64,000 nt of DNA from Climacteris rufus (GCA_013398175.1 VZRZ01002329.1:529850-593849), one strand, 5' to 3'; counted from the first letter of the stretch, positions 10,929 through 22,462 are shown. Numbers and translations are program-made. The notes: generated from the sequence alone by a model not told the origin.

Positions 10929-13900
10929 TAATAAATGTGATTAAATATAAACAAAACCCCACAACCTGGTCCATCTTAATATTTAGGCAAGGAAAACACA
11001 CCATAACATCAGTCTTGATGAGGTATTGACTATTAAAACAAAACCACAATTCAGACAGTGCATAAAAAGTATTTTCTAAGATACCTAACACATATTTTTG
11101 TGGCTATTTATGAACATAATCTTTTCCCTATAGTCTCTTAATTTCTTCTCTCTGGTGTAAAAAAGGCTTCTTTCTAAACTCTCTTGCTTGCTCCTCTGTG
11201 TACCTTCCCACCCCAAGCAAAAACACCAGGGTAGAACTTGGAATTGTCTAAGGGCAGAGGAATATTTTGGTGGCAGTTCATCATGCTAAACAATTAATGA
11301 AGAATACAAAGCAAAATTGGAGTTTTGAAACCTAAATGTACAGTTCCACAGGCACATGACCAGCACACTGCTCTGGGAATACAGAGTGTTAAGAATCTCC
11401 ATAAATCCAGATTACCCTTTACCAGGTTTTATTTTAATTTAGATGAATTATGGTTAGAAAAATGCAAGTTGTATCACAGCTCCTTTGTCCTCTCACTGCA
11501 GCATTTTTGGAAAAGACTCACCAGATCTCTTCTAGAAAAGAGCAAAAGCACCACTCAGGCTCTTCTGCTTTGACCTACATATTGTTCTATATTAGTTGTA
11601 TTTTCTAGAGGGTGCTGTTAAAGTGAAATGGAACAACCAGAATTCATCAGCAGCAGGGGAAAGAAGATCAAAGTGGAGGACACAGTGACCCAAATCCTTC
11701 CACATGACCTAATCCAGCACACAGCCTGAACTCCATGCCTGAAACTGGGTACATCTGCAAAAGTCAGAGGACGTGCCATGAAAAGGTGCCATGCCAGAAG
11801 GAAGAGAGAAATCCAGAAGGCCCAAATGTTCTTAGAATTCTAGCACCAGCCAAGACATCCAGCTTCTGAAGAACATCTGTAGTTCTTTTGGTTTTGTAGA
11901 AGAAAACCAGATGAGAATTTTTTATCAAGGGATAAGCACTAGCTCTGTAAAGCAACAACTTTCCAAAACCTCAAATTCCCAAATATTTGCAAAATTAGCC
12001 TCTGTTTTAGAAAGGCTGGCTTTCCTGTACATACCTAATAATTCACCTTTTGAAACAAAAAGTAAGCCTATGCTTCAAACATTGTACAATTTTCGCCGTA
12101 GTATTTCTTGGAGTGTTTGTTTCATAGGCTGAAAAGGAATAAGGAGACCCAGAGTATTTGGTCTGTATTTGACACAACTGCACATGACCTTGCCATGATA
12201 TGTCAGAGCACAGGGCACCCTTTGTAAGGCTGAAAGTGAACCACACTGCTTTGACTTAATCACAGCCTGAAAGAAAGAATAAATCCTTAAGTCTGATATT
12301 TCTCTAACAATACTTTCTGGATAACCTCCTACTTCATGACAGGAGCAGAGTATTCTGCATTACTACTCAGTACTGTCACTTCAATTATCCCATGAATATA
12401 AACTGGTTTTAAGTTGAAAGAGAGTATACTAGTCATGTTTTGTCCTGGCTTGTATCCGTCTCTGAAATCTTAAACAAGGCATACTGATATTAAAAACAAT
12501 TACTCTATTATTTTCTCTCTTGCCTTTTGCTACTACTGCTCTGGTTCTGGTACTGCTCTGCCATCCCCTCTCAGCAGTTTTCACACAACAGCATTTTGTT
12601 AAAATAAAATAGCAAGAACCAAAGCTACTTCAACCTTGCACAAACCAACACAGGTTTACTTTCATGAAGTCTTAAAAGATCAAATCTCAGATTTTAAGTT
12701 TGAGCTTTAGAACCTATTTATATACTACCATATAAAATGATAATGAAATATGATCAAATCTAAGCACAGGACACTTAATAGAAGGGATCTACATTTCCAG
12801 GTGTAACAGGCAATACTTTCAAAAGAGAGATCCTAACTAGCACGACATGGATTCTTACAAAGAGGATACAAACTAATAATGTAAATGGAGAGGAATAACA
12901 TATCTCTGACACACTGGAACTGTCATGCTGCTGCAACCTACAAATGCAAAGAACTGACCCTTTGGACAGACAACTTTTACAGGGTACCCAGGTCTGTTTC
13001 AGATCTAAAGACTAAATCCCTCCTATACATGAAGTTTAAAATTACTTTATCACATAAAAGTAAAGACAAGCATTTTCAAATGCCCCAAATTTGTTTAGCT
13101 TATCACATCTAGCTGGCTTTCAATGTTAGGGGTTTTTTTCCCCATATAACTTAAATCTCCAAGTCAAGCCACTTGTCATAGTTCTAAAAAAATAAACACA
13201 GCTTTAACAATTTCACTGTAAAATGACTTGGATTCAGCAGCCATCCAACATTTATTTTATGTTATCATTATTCAATACTCATGAAATGTTAGAATACCTC
13301 CCCCAGAGCATTAGAAACATGCCCAACAGTATAAATAAGGAAATAGACTCATAAACCAGCTAGCAGTAGCAACAAAAAATAATTCAATGCTCTTTGTAGA
13401 AAAAGATGCAAATTAAATAATCAAATGTTGCTATTCTTTTTTTGAGGTCAGGCAAAAGTACTTTTAAGCGAGGTTTTAGCACACAGAGAAGATGTGAGGC
13501 AACAGATGAAATAAACAAGCAAAACTCAACAAAATGTATGCTATAACTTTCTTACACTAAAAAATACCAAGCTCAACACTCCAACTGAAGTCCTAGAATG
13601 CTAACAGACTAAGTGTGTATCATTTTGTGTAGATGCTCTAGTAAAGGCAATTAAAATGAATTTGCTTCTATTACTTTTTAGTAGCATACACAAGGAAGTC
13701 CAACAGCTTTGGGTTTTCTATCTTCTAGTACTTATCAGAACACACAGCTCCAGATATTCTTCTGATCTCTGTTTCTGAGAAATTATTAATCATTTATGTG
13801 CACAAACAAAATATATATCTAGGTCTATCAATGAAAGAATAATACACCTTTCTCACAGAACAGATCGTACTTGACCCACAAAAATCTAAATTATAAACTC

Positions 13901-16900
13901 TGGCTGTTCATGAAAAGAAGCTGAAAATGCCCACAAGCTTTTAAATTATCTTTCCTGTACTTTGCCCAATTACAGACTAGACCAAAGCCCTCAGAACCCA
14001 GTGGTTCAGCATACCAGTATAAGAGAGAGAGACCATCAAAACGCTCTGGTTCATCTTCATCCCCTGGAGAGAGCAAGGACATGCTTCAGCAGGGCAGCAA
14101 AAACAAGGACAGCACAACCAAAATACACTGGAGGTTTCCAGTTCAGGCAGATCAAGCTTATGAGCAGGACGATTTCTCCTACCAACTAAAAAACCCAAAC
14201 ACAGAGCTCCAGCTGAGCGTCTCTGCCTACTTAATCTTCTCGGAAAGCCTCTGCGTCACATGCACTAATTCACCTAGGGAGGTAATGTTTACTTTTTCTC
14301 CCTTTGAAATGGCCATTTATAGCAACTTTCAACACTGATAAATGCAAAGGAGAAAATTTACTACACTATGATTAAGCAATCTAGATCCAGCAGCCAAAGG
14401 CAAACGATGTGATTAAAAGAAATTTATTTTCTCCTGTTCTTCCAATAATTTATTCACATGCTGCCTGCAAACAAGGTCAAAAGCAGTAACTCATGACCTT
14501 TCTAAAGCAATCTTCCTAGCAGACTGGATTATGCACAGCCACACAAAAGGGAAAGCCAACAAAGCAGACTGAAAGCATTAATGAAACAAATGCCATTATG
14601 CTATTACTTTGCATTCTCAATCATGGTGCTGGACCTGTGCCATGATCTAACTTGGTTTTTACCTTCAATATACAGCAGTCAAAAGTCAACACAGAACTTG
14701 GGTTATGTATTTTCTCTAGGAATGGAAGCTGACATACCTGCTTTTCTGTGAGAGGAAATAAAACTGCTGAATGTATGTCATTACACAGAGAATAACTTAG
14801 TTGAAAAAGTCAAAAATACACTCTGTTCCCAGAGGCCAGACCCTGCTGATGGCAGGCTTGGTCCTGCAGAGAGATGCACATTTTCAGAAGTTCTGAGCAC
14901 CTGACACCAATTTGGTTAATGACCATTTCCTTCCAGGCTTGCATCAGAAGATGCACCCCTACTACTCCCCCTCTCTCCAAAAGATCATAACAAGACTGCA
15001 GCTTGAAATCCAAATATTTTGCATTCACTAAGGGCTTTGTTTAAGTAGAAAGGTGACTCCCCTGCAGCAAGGAGCAGCCCTGTGATCAGACAGCATCTGT
15101 CAGGTCTGGAGCTGTGCAGCAGGAGGGCTCAGCTATGCCAGGAATGCACATGCTTATCTCAGGCACCTTTTTTTTTCTTTTAAAGCTGCAGTGACTGTGG
15201 TTTCATTAGCACATAATCCTTCTGGGGAAAGGATCCTTTGGCTAAGACAGAACGTGCTGTACAGTGTTCACATAGAGAGGTCAGTCCCCAGAGCCTGCCA
15301 TGCACACACAGAAAGGGCAAAGTGACCCACCACAGATTAAGGAGCAGATCAGAGATGGAAATGGGAACATAAAGCTGCCTTCCCAGTTTCCAAAATGTGA
15401 AAAGCCCCACTGGCACAGTGATCACACCCATTCAGAGATGGAAATTGGGCCCTTTGCAGCCTTTTCCCAATCAGTGCACTCTGCTGGTGTTACTGGCCTT
15501 ACAGTCAGATGAAAGAGAAGCCATTGATATTTTAAGCCTCACATCAATCAGATTTGCTCTAGGCAAGGTTACAGAAGATAAAATACCAATGATTTTTCTC
15601 CAACAAAACTACCACTGTTCTTAACACCAGTGGAATTCAATTTGTGGTATCAATATCAGGAGCATTTGTCAAAACAGATCACTCAGACCAAATAGGCTCC
15701 TTTCCAGTGTCACATTTTCTGATATAGAGCCCCCCAATTAAGACATGGCCCAAGGCTCTACATTTTGTTAAAAACCAAAAAGTTATTTTTATTGAACCAT
15801 ACATGACAAACTTCTGAACAATTTAAGCAGATATAAAGTAACATTAGACTTACTGCTCCAATTTTACTAGAATTATTATCAGTAATACATCACTTACTCA
15901 GACAAACGCTCCTCCATCCCTTTTTCAAAGTAAACTGTGTTTTGTTCAGCTTTCTGAACTCATCCCTGAGGCTCCTGTCCCTTTTTATCTTCAAATTCTG
16001 CTGCTGTGCTGCTTTTAATGTTTCTAAAGGATTCATATAGAACAACAGCATCATTGCTTCTCTTCCAAGTCTTCTGCCTCTCAAGAACATACTCAGGGGA
16101 ACACAAATTACTTTTTACTTCCAGAAAGATCTAGGAAAATTCTAACAACTCATAACCCCATAAAATTTAGTATAAATAAGCAAGACTAAGTTTTCAAGAG
16201 TTATCATTTGTTATTAAGTATGATTCCTTTCCAAACAGCTGCAGAACTATTCCATTCTGGCAACATTTGGAACTGTGACTCGCCATTCCTAAGGGAAGTT
16301 TTGCAATGCTGTAGAAACTGAGATGGATTGCAGGATAATTTAGCAGATGACAAAAAGATCTGCAGAATCTCTGGAAGTTCAATTCACAAGATCTTTGTTG
16401 TTATAAATAAAACAAAGGCCTTTTACAAAAGTCCTATACAAGTCCATTATGCAACTGTAGCCTTTCAGGTTCACTAACCCTAAATTCAGATCCTAAGGAC
16501 CACAGCCAAAGGAATGCTGTATCATATAGCATGGACAAGCACTTACTATGATCTAACCAAACCCACTCATTATTCAAAATACATTTTGCTGATTAGGTTA
16601 TAAAGATGTAAAGAAAACATATGGCAACTGTTAAGCCTGAAAAAAATTCGGGCAACATTGTAATTGTGGAGCAGCATGAATGGTTGGAGGCTAGCCCCTG
16701 TGTAGAGAAGAAAGGTATGATTTAAAGTTCAGGTAATCCTCAGTTAAGATACACCCAAGTGCATTCTTGAAAGGTTGTGCATCAATACTGTCTCCCAGAA
16801 AAAAATAAAAGTATAGAAAATTACAATCTGCCATCAGTAGGCAGCTGCAGTGCAGTTATAGGTGCTTTTCCTGTTCATCTCTTATGTGAAAAATTGCCTT

Positions 16901-19430
16901 TGGAATACAGTGAGCTAGGAACGACTCATCTTTCACATGACTCCAGCAAGCCACAGCTGTCTTAAAGCTGTATCTTTGTAATCACATACCCTGAATTTCC
17001 ATCAGACAAGCAGAGGGTTGGCTTCTTCAGGTCCCAGTAAAAAGCATTATGTTTTTAAATGTTTTGTGGTTTTGTTTTTCCAAACAAATCAAGTTATTTA
17101 TGAGGTGTCATAATTCTAAATCTGTGCTAAACTGTTTGACTGTTCTTCTGAATACTGTCTGCAGGATTCTATTGCACAAGCACAGCAAACATGATAGTCC
17201 AGCAAGAGCTGCCTCTGCCTGGTTTTAATTCTGGTTTTGATGACAGCATTGGCCTGGTTCCTTGGCAGTTTGGGAAGGGTCTGGAGTTACAGTTTTCAGT
17301 CATGACTTAATCCATGTTTGCCATTTGGAATCTGATCCAACTTTCAAGTGGATAACATTATTTTTTATAGAATGAATATAATTATTATTTTATATCCCAC
17401 AGCATTGGTAAAAATATGATGATTTCAAAGCACTGCATAATAAAACACTACAGGTATAGACATAATATTCTGAAAAAGTAATGCATTTTAATACAAAAAC
17501 TCCATACCATGTTTTATGCTACTGCAGGTACCCCATATGTACAAGGAAGTGATCTACTATATCCAAGTATGTTTTCATAGTACAGAAACATTAAATTAAG
17601 GAATCTCTATGCAGGGTTTTATCTCTACAAAACTAGTCCTAACCAAGTGCTGATTAACTTAATGAAAAGCTTAAGAGACATTTTCTCCCTTAATGTGTAA
17701 ATTCACTGGTGTTGGTGTCAGCTCTTCTAAGATGCTGCTTCAGACTGCTCCAATACCAAAGTTATTTTTCTTTAAGACTTCATCAAAATGAGATTCTAGT
17801 AAAGAAACTGCAAGAATTTTCATATTATAATCCAGTAGTTGTATTTCTGCATCTAGGGAAAAAAAAGTACTTACTTTTCTGTATTTGTTAGGGGATCTGT
17901 ACTGGACATCTTCTTAGAAGCACTATTTAAATAAAAGCTCAAAATGAAGAATTCTGACACATGAAGAACTGGCTCCTACCCAGGATAACAACTGCTGTAA
18001 AAAATAAGAAAAAAAAGAAGACAACACTTTTTGAGATTTCCATGGCCATGTTTATTTTCAGACAGTGAAAACAATCTTATTTATTACTGACTAGTTGAAG
18101 TCAAGCTGGAAAAAGGGAACTGCCATGAGAAAACTGATACTCTTCATTACTGAAAACAGTTAACAACTGGGACTTTGCTGTAGGTAGTACCAAAACATTT
18201 CACATCCTAATTCCCTCTCAATTTATGAGGTAGGAATTAGGGTAAATCTGAATCCCCTGTGATTAAAGTCTTCTAAAAAAAGGAAAGAACAGAGTACAAT
18301 TCTAGGATAAAGTAATGTAACTGCTAAAGACAGTTACTTGGGGAAGGAATGTTGTTTGGAATGTGATAAGGTGCTTTGTGTGTCTTGTTTTCTCATGTTT
18401 TTTTAACTTACTGCCTAGTATTTAGTGTCTATGGACTTCTCACATAAAGTATGTAGGACAGGACAAAACAGGCAAAATGGGGTTACACACCACTAATGAA
18501 GCTAAAACCCCCAGTAATTCACATTGTATTTTTATTTTACACACCACAGGTTGACAGGAAATATAACCCTGGATGTACTGAGCCACCACAATTTCAAAAA
18601 CTACTATAAAAGCATTAATGCAAAAAACATCTGCTTGTATCAGCTGCAGCAAATCCTTCTGATCTTGTGAGGTGCATGGCTAAGCCCTCACATGCCACAA
18701 CCCAAAAGAGGAATTACTGCAAAGACAATGGGGACAAGGAACTGTCCCAACAACACACAGGCAAAGATGGCACCAGTGTCACCCCACAAATCTGGGCCAA
18801 GATAAAGCAGAATCCCCAGGTGCAGTGTCTGCCTCCACAAAACCACACTCATTCCTGCGTGTCCATATTTCTGTGTGAAAAAGATATTAAATCCACTTTG
18901 GAATACTGCAAGTTCTCCCGCAGTAAACGTTTTCAGATGGTTCTCTTAAGGACCGAAAACCAGCCATCTGAACACAGCGGAAAGAGCACGATATCGCTGC
19001 ACTCCAGCCTGTACCATCCTCTTATTCAACACGGAAAATGAAGCAATACCAGGAGCTGTGTGGTTCGCGTTACTGGAACCACCACAGAAGAGAAGCGCTG
19101 GTCAAAAGCAGTAAATTCAAGTATTGCTACAAAGTTTATTACAGCGCATGGCACCAGCCGTGTGAAAAACTATTGTCTGTGAATCTGACTTGGCCCGTCC
19201 TGGAGTTACTGCTGCTTGCAAACAGCGCTCGCTCCCTTTGCAGCGCGTCAGTGTCCGTGCCTGAACAACAACAAACCCATGGAAAGGAAAGGAGGGAAAT
19301 TAACGAGAAGCAAAGCACCAGCGGGAGAAAGAAACAAACAACCAACCGATGTCAGTGTCCACAAATCGGGGGAGATGCACGGCCCCGGAGCGACCCCGCC
19401 GCGTTCTGGGGCCGCCGGTGCGGAACCTGA

Positions 19431-19525
19431 GGGGTAACCAGGCACCGGAGGGGTAACCAGGCACCTGAGGGGTAACCAGGCACCTGAGGGGTAACCTGGC
19501 ACCGGAGGGGCAACCTGGCACCTAC
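19431..19525. repeat. 19-bp minisatellite, five copies
   Basis: There are five consecutive 19-bp units of the form ggggtaaccaggcacctga, starting at 19431, 19450, 19469, 19488 and 19507. Units 1 and 4 end in gga, units 4 and 5 carry cctgg for ccagg, and unit 5 starts ggggc. A degenerate continuation follows to about 19560. It sits at the edge of the divergent CpG island. Confidence 0.93.
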
Positions 19526-19717
19526 GGTACCCAGGTCATCCCTCAGTACCCCGGCACCAGGTACCTCCGGTGCACAGAACCTGCGGGACAACCACCCCTC
19601 CCGGTGACCCCCGGCCGGCCTTTCGGTGCCGCTCCCGTCCAGCACAGCCCGGCCGGGTCCGCTCAGTGCGGGACCGGGGGCGCGGACCCCCGCCGGCCCC
19701 GGGGCTGCTCCAGTTAC

Positions 19718-19838
19718 CTCGTACACAACCTGCGCCCGAGCGGTCCCGCTGCCGAGCGAGGAGGGGGCGACCACGGGCGAGTCCGCCGGGACCCCCGCGC
19801 TCAGCGCGCTTTCAGGGGGCGCGGCGGGCGGGGATGCG
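19718..19838 (-). other. STXBP4: Probable STXBP4 non-coding first exon (upper boundary uncertain)
   Basis: On the minus strand the CpG island contains GTGTACGAG followed by a good donor, GTAACT (donor GT at 19717-19716). Splicing from here to the acceptor before 10624 would join a 5' leader to the first coding exon across a 9.1-kb intron. No ATG lies in frame with that join after the TGA near 19800. The transcription start cannot be seen, so the upper end is arbitrary. Confidence 0.42.
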
Positions 19839-20120
19839 ATGGCGGCTCGGCCCGCCCGCTCCCGCCCCGTTCCCACCTCCGCTCCCACCCCGTTCCCCGC
19901 CCCGTTCCCACCNNNNNNNNNNNNNNNNNNNNNNNNNNNNNNNNNNNNNNNNNNNNNNNNNNNNNNNNNNNNNNNNNNNNNNNNNNNNNNNNNNNNNNNN
20001 NNNNNNNNNNNNNNNTGGCGGCGCCGGAACCGCTCGACCGTGGGCTACATCGCGGCGGTGGCCGTGGGCATGGTGGGGCTGTCGTACGCGGCCGTGCCGC
20101 TCTACCGCCTCTACTGCCAG
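19839..20120 (+). CDS. COX11: COX11 exon 1 (presequence and membrane span; contains gap)
   Basis: The proposed start ATGGCGG has g at -3 and G at +4 and opens an Arg-rich, acidic-free stretch typical of a mitochondrial presequence. After the gap, 20016-20120 encodes WRRRNRSTVGYIAAVAVGMV then GLSYAAVPLYRLYCQ before a GTACGG donor. An in-frame ATG at 19626 and another start inside the gap are alternatives. Confidence 0.72.
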
Positions 20121-22462
20121 GTACGGGGGGCCCGCGGCCGGCGCCGGTTCCGCGGGCGCGGGGCCCTCACTGCCCTTCCCTGACAGGCCACGGGGCTCGG
20201 CGGGACGGCGGGCGAGGGGCGCGGCGCGGAGCGGATCGAGCACATGGAGCCGGTGCGGGACCGGCTCATCAGGGTGACGTTCAACGCCGACGTGCACGCC
20301 AGCATGCAGTGGAACTTCAAACCGCAGCAGAGCGAGATCTACGTGAGTGGCGCCGTTCCCCGCACACAACCGCGGGCAGGGGCGGAAGGGCCTTCAGGCG
20401 CCTCCAGTCAGACCGTCCCCCGGCCCTGCCGCTGTGACCCCTGCACCGCTGCCTCATCTCCCAGCCCAGGCCCAGACGCCTCCTGAGCAGCTCCAGGGGT
20501 GGTGGCTCCACCGCCTGCATGGGCAGCTCCTTCCAAAGCCTGACCACACCAACAGTGAAAATTTTTTCTAATATCTAATCGGAATCTCCCCTGTCTCAGC
20601 TTAAGGCCATGTCCCCTGGTCCTCTCACTGCAGGCAGAAGAGCTCGATTCCCCCTTCCCTACACCTTCGTGTCAGGAGTTGTAGAGAGCCAGGAGGTTCC
20701 CCTTGAGCATCCTTTTGAGACTGAACCACCCTGGCTCCCTCAGCTCTTCCTCACAAGATGTTTTCTAAACCTTCCACGGGCCTTGTTGCCCCTTGCTGGA
20801 CACACTCCAGCACCTCAATGTCTTTTTTAAGGTGAGGTGCCCAGAACTGAACACGCAGCAGTGAAGGCACCAGGTTTTGCCTCCTACATCTGATCGTGCA
20901 CATCAATGCCCTGTGCATCGGATCCCTGATCTGGCAAACACGCAGGGTGTGTGAGCCCAGGAGGCTCCTGCAGCTCTGCCTGGTGGCTGCTGGTTGGGAA
21001 GGCAGAGCTGCTGGCTCCTGCTTCCAGGGGGCACAGCTTGAGTGGCTCGTGTGTAGCTGCCCCTCCTGCCTCTCAAGCTCTCAAAAAAGCTATCAAAACT
21101 ATATTTATAGATACATTGCATGGTATATACACCACATGCTTATGGTATATACACTGTAAAGAGTGTATACATAAAGTTATAACAGTATATCTGAACCTGT
21201 ACTGTTTATTTCTCCTCTTGCCCCTATCTTTGTAGGACTTTTTATATTTAAAAAACCACAAACATTTAAATCTAACTTTTCTGTTTCAAATTAGTTCTCA
21301 AAGTACAAGAGGAGTCATGCTTCTTAATAGTTTCTGACCTCAAAAATTAAATGCACACCATATATAAATCTGCTTTTTAAAAAAGGTCTGTGTGCTGCTA
21401 AACTCCTGAGAATAATGGCAGACCTGGGCAAAAGGGTTAAGGTTAAAATACATAGAACAATATTGAAACTTTTAATTTTCAGTGGGGATGTATTGTATGT
21501 AAGCAAAATACTTGTGGAATTACCAATTTGAAACAGCAAAAGAGAAAATTCTAGATAAAGTCTAAAGAACTTAGTTTTAGGGGTGGAGGGCTGCAAGGGA
21601 TTTAAAAAAAAATTAAAATAATTGTACAATTATGTTACACAGGTGGTACCAGGAGAGACTGCACTGGCCTTCTATAAAGCAAAAAATCCTACTGACAAAC
21701 CAATAATTGGAATCTCCACCTACAATGTAGTTCCCTTTGAAGCAGGACAGTATTTCAATAAAATACAAGTAAGTGTGAACAAAATAAAGATTGCATTTTC
21801 CTTTACACTAATGAAAACCGTTACTCATTAATTAACTTTAATCCTGGACACCATTCTTTGTATGCCAACATTTTAAGGAAAAAAACTTGATTTTTTTTTT
21901 CAAATGATGGAATGCATCAGTTCATTCTTACCCTTACTGCCCTCACAGCAAGTGCAGGGCTCATCCCATCAGAGTGGCTCCAAAATCTGTGGTATTTGGT
22001 ACCACTGACTCTTAGGGCAGCTGGGAGCAATGTGGGCTGGCCTGGCCCATTGGCACCTTGGCACATTTCATTAAAAGCTAATTTATTTTTTTCCTATAAC
22101 ACAAGAGGAGCAGAATTGCTGTCTTGTTGCTCATCTGATTGATCCTTCTGGGATTTTAGGGATGTACAGGGAATAAGAGTTGATTTTAAACGATGAAGAT
22201 TTCTCCCATGTTAGCAGAGATAAAATTTATCATCACTATTGTTGTCTAATTGTGGATTTTTTTCCCCTCCCCCCTGCAGTGTTTTTGTTTTGAAGAACAG
22301 AGGCTAAATCCTCAAGAGGAAGTGGACATGCCTGTCTTTTTCTACATTGATCCAGAGTTTGTAGAAGATCCTAAAATGGCTAAAGTTGATCTGATCACCC
22401 TCTCCTACACTTTCTTTGAAGCAAAGGAAGGACAGCAGTTGCCACTTCCTGGATATCAGTAA
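19839..22462 (+). CDS. COX11: COX11 copper chaperone for cytochrome c oxidase
   Basis: COX11 is an inner mitochondrial membrane protein whose intermembrane-space domain delivers copper to the CuB site of COX1. The exons are 19839-20120 (with a 103-N gap), 20187-20342, 21643-21768 and 22280-22462. The part after the gap reads through the single membrane span (GYIAAVAVGMVGLSYAAVPL), then YRLYCQATGLGGTAG, FNADVHASMQWNFKPQQ, the VVPGETALAFYKAKNPTDKP block and the copper-binding CFCFEEQ motif. It ends LPLPGYQ and TAA. All junctions are GT-AG in phase 0. Similarity to human COX11 is very high from the membrane span on. The Arg/Pro-rich start MAARPARSRPVPTS is a plausible presequence, but the start ATG is less certain because the gap hides the rest of exon 1. 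Intron 1 is only 66 bp. Confidence 0.95.
19913..20015. other. Assembly gap (103 N)
   Basis: A run of N interrupts COX11 exon 1 in a very GC-rich stretch. The flanking reading frames agree if the gap is exactly 103 bases, but the true length is unknown. Confidence 0.99.
20187..20342 (+). CDS. COX11: COX11 exon 2
   Basis: It runs from the acceptor cttccctgacag to the donor GTGAGT with 52 codons. It encodes ATGLGGTAG at the start, an extra Gly/Glu/Arg-rich insert, then EHMEPVRDRLIRVTFNADVH and ASMQWNFKPQQSEIY, the first strands of the copper-binding beta domain. Confidence 0.96.
20484..20880 (-). mobile_element. CR1 LINE 3' fragment in COX11 intron 2
   Basis: The plus strand reads as the antisense of an avian CR1 3' region. 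Recognisable phrases are 'tttctaatatctaatc', 'ctcagcttaaggccatgtcc', 'ctggacacactccagcacctc' and 'gaggtgcccagaactgaacac'. The element therefore lies on the minus strand. It is diverged and has no intact reverse-transcriptase frame. It starts about 140 bp after exon 2; both boundaries are approximate. Confidence 0.85.
21121..21170. repeat. Direct and inverted TA-rich repeat in COX11 intron 2
   Basis: tggtatatacac occurs at 21121-21132 and again at 21143-21154. The related inverse gtgtatac follows at 21163-21170, so the second copy and the inverse could pair across an 8-base loop. Confidence 0.75.
21643..21768 (+). CDS. COX11: COX11 exon 3
   Basis: It has a tgttacacag acceptor and a GTAAGT donor with 42 codons. 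The sequence VVPGETALAFYKAKNPTDKP, then IIGISTYNVVPFEAGQYFNK and IQ, is nearly identical to human COX11. Confidence 0.97.
22280..22462 (+). CDS. COX11: COX11 exon 4 (copper motif and C-terminus)
   Basis: It has a ccccctgcag acceptor. It encodes CFCFEEQRLNPQEEVDMPVF, containing the conserved CFCF copper ligands, then FYIDPEFVEDP and LITLSYTFFEAKEGQQLPLP with the last residues GYQ and TAA. The 61 codons include the stop. Confidence 0.97.
   Translation, partial: CFCFEEQRLNPQEEVDMPVFFYIDPEFVEDPKMAKVDLITLSYTFFEAKEGQQLPLPGYQ

Larger units (their letters stand above)
10625..19717 (-). other. STXBP4 intron 1, no recognised features
   Basis: This is about 9.1 kb of AT-rich sequence between the inferred leader exon and the first coding exon. 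I found no exon-like segment with good splice sites and a conserved protein signature. It holds short homopolymers and a perfect 16-bp tandem duplication (10897-10928). Alternative 5' leader exons could be hidden here and would not be visible by coding signal. Confidence 0.5.
19370..20480. promoter_or_regulatory. CpG island, divergent STXBP4/COX11 promoter
   Basis: Base composition switches abruptly from AT-rich to CpG-dense around 19.37 kb and back after about 20.48 kb. The island holds the proposed STXBP4 leader exon on the minus strand and COX11 exons 1-2 on the plus strand. It includes a GC box GGGCGGGG at 19826-19833 and ATGGCGGC at 19839-19846, a core resembling the YY1 site and overlapping the proposed COX11 start codon. 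The human genes are also divergent neighbours. Promoter function is inferred from composition and gene starts. Confidence 0.75.

Noticed and set aside
18667..19430. Two consecutive plus-strand open frames of 124 and 130 codons upstream of COX11
   Set aside because: They lie in STXBP4 intron 1, have no protein similarity that I recognise and differ in frame. A transcript upstream of the island is possible but not supported by sequence.
19352..20437. Long open frames on both strands around 19.35-20.44 kb
   Set aside because: Only the frame containing the COX11 membrane span and its exon 2 continuation has family support. The others are GC-rich shadow frames that include the N gap and minisatellite.
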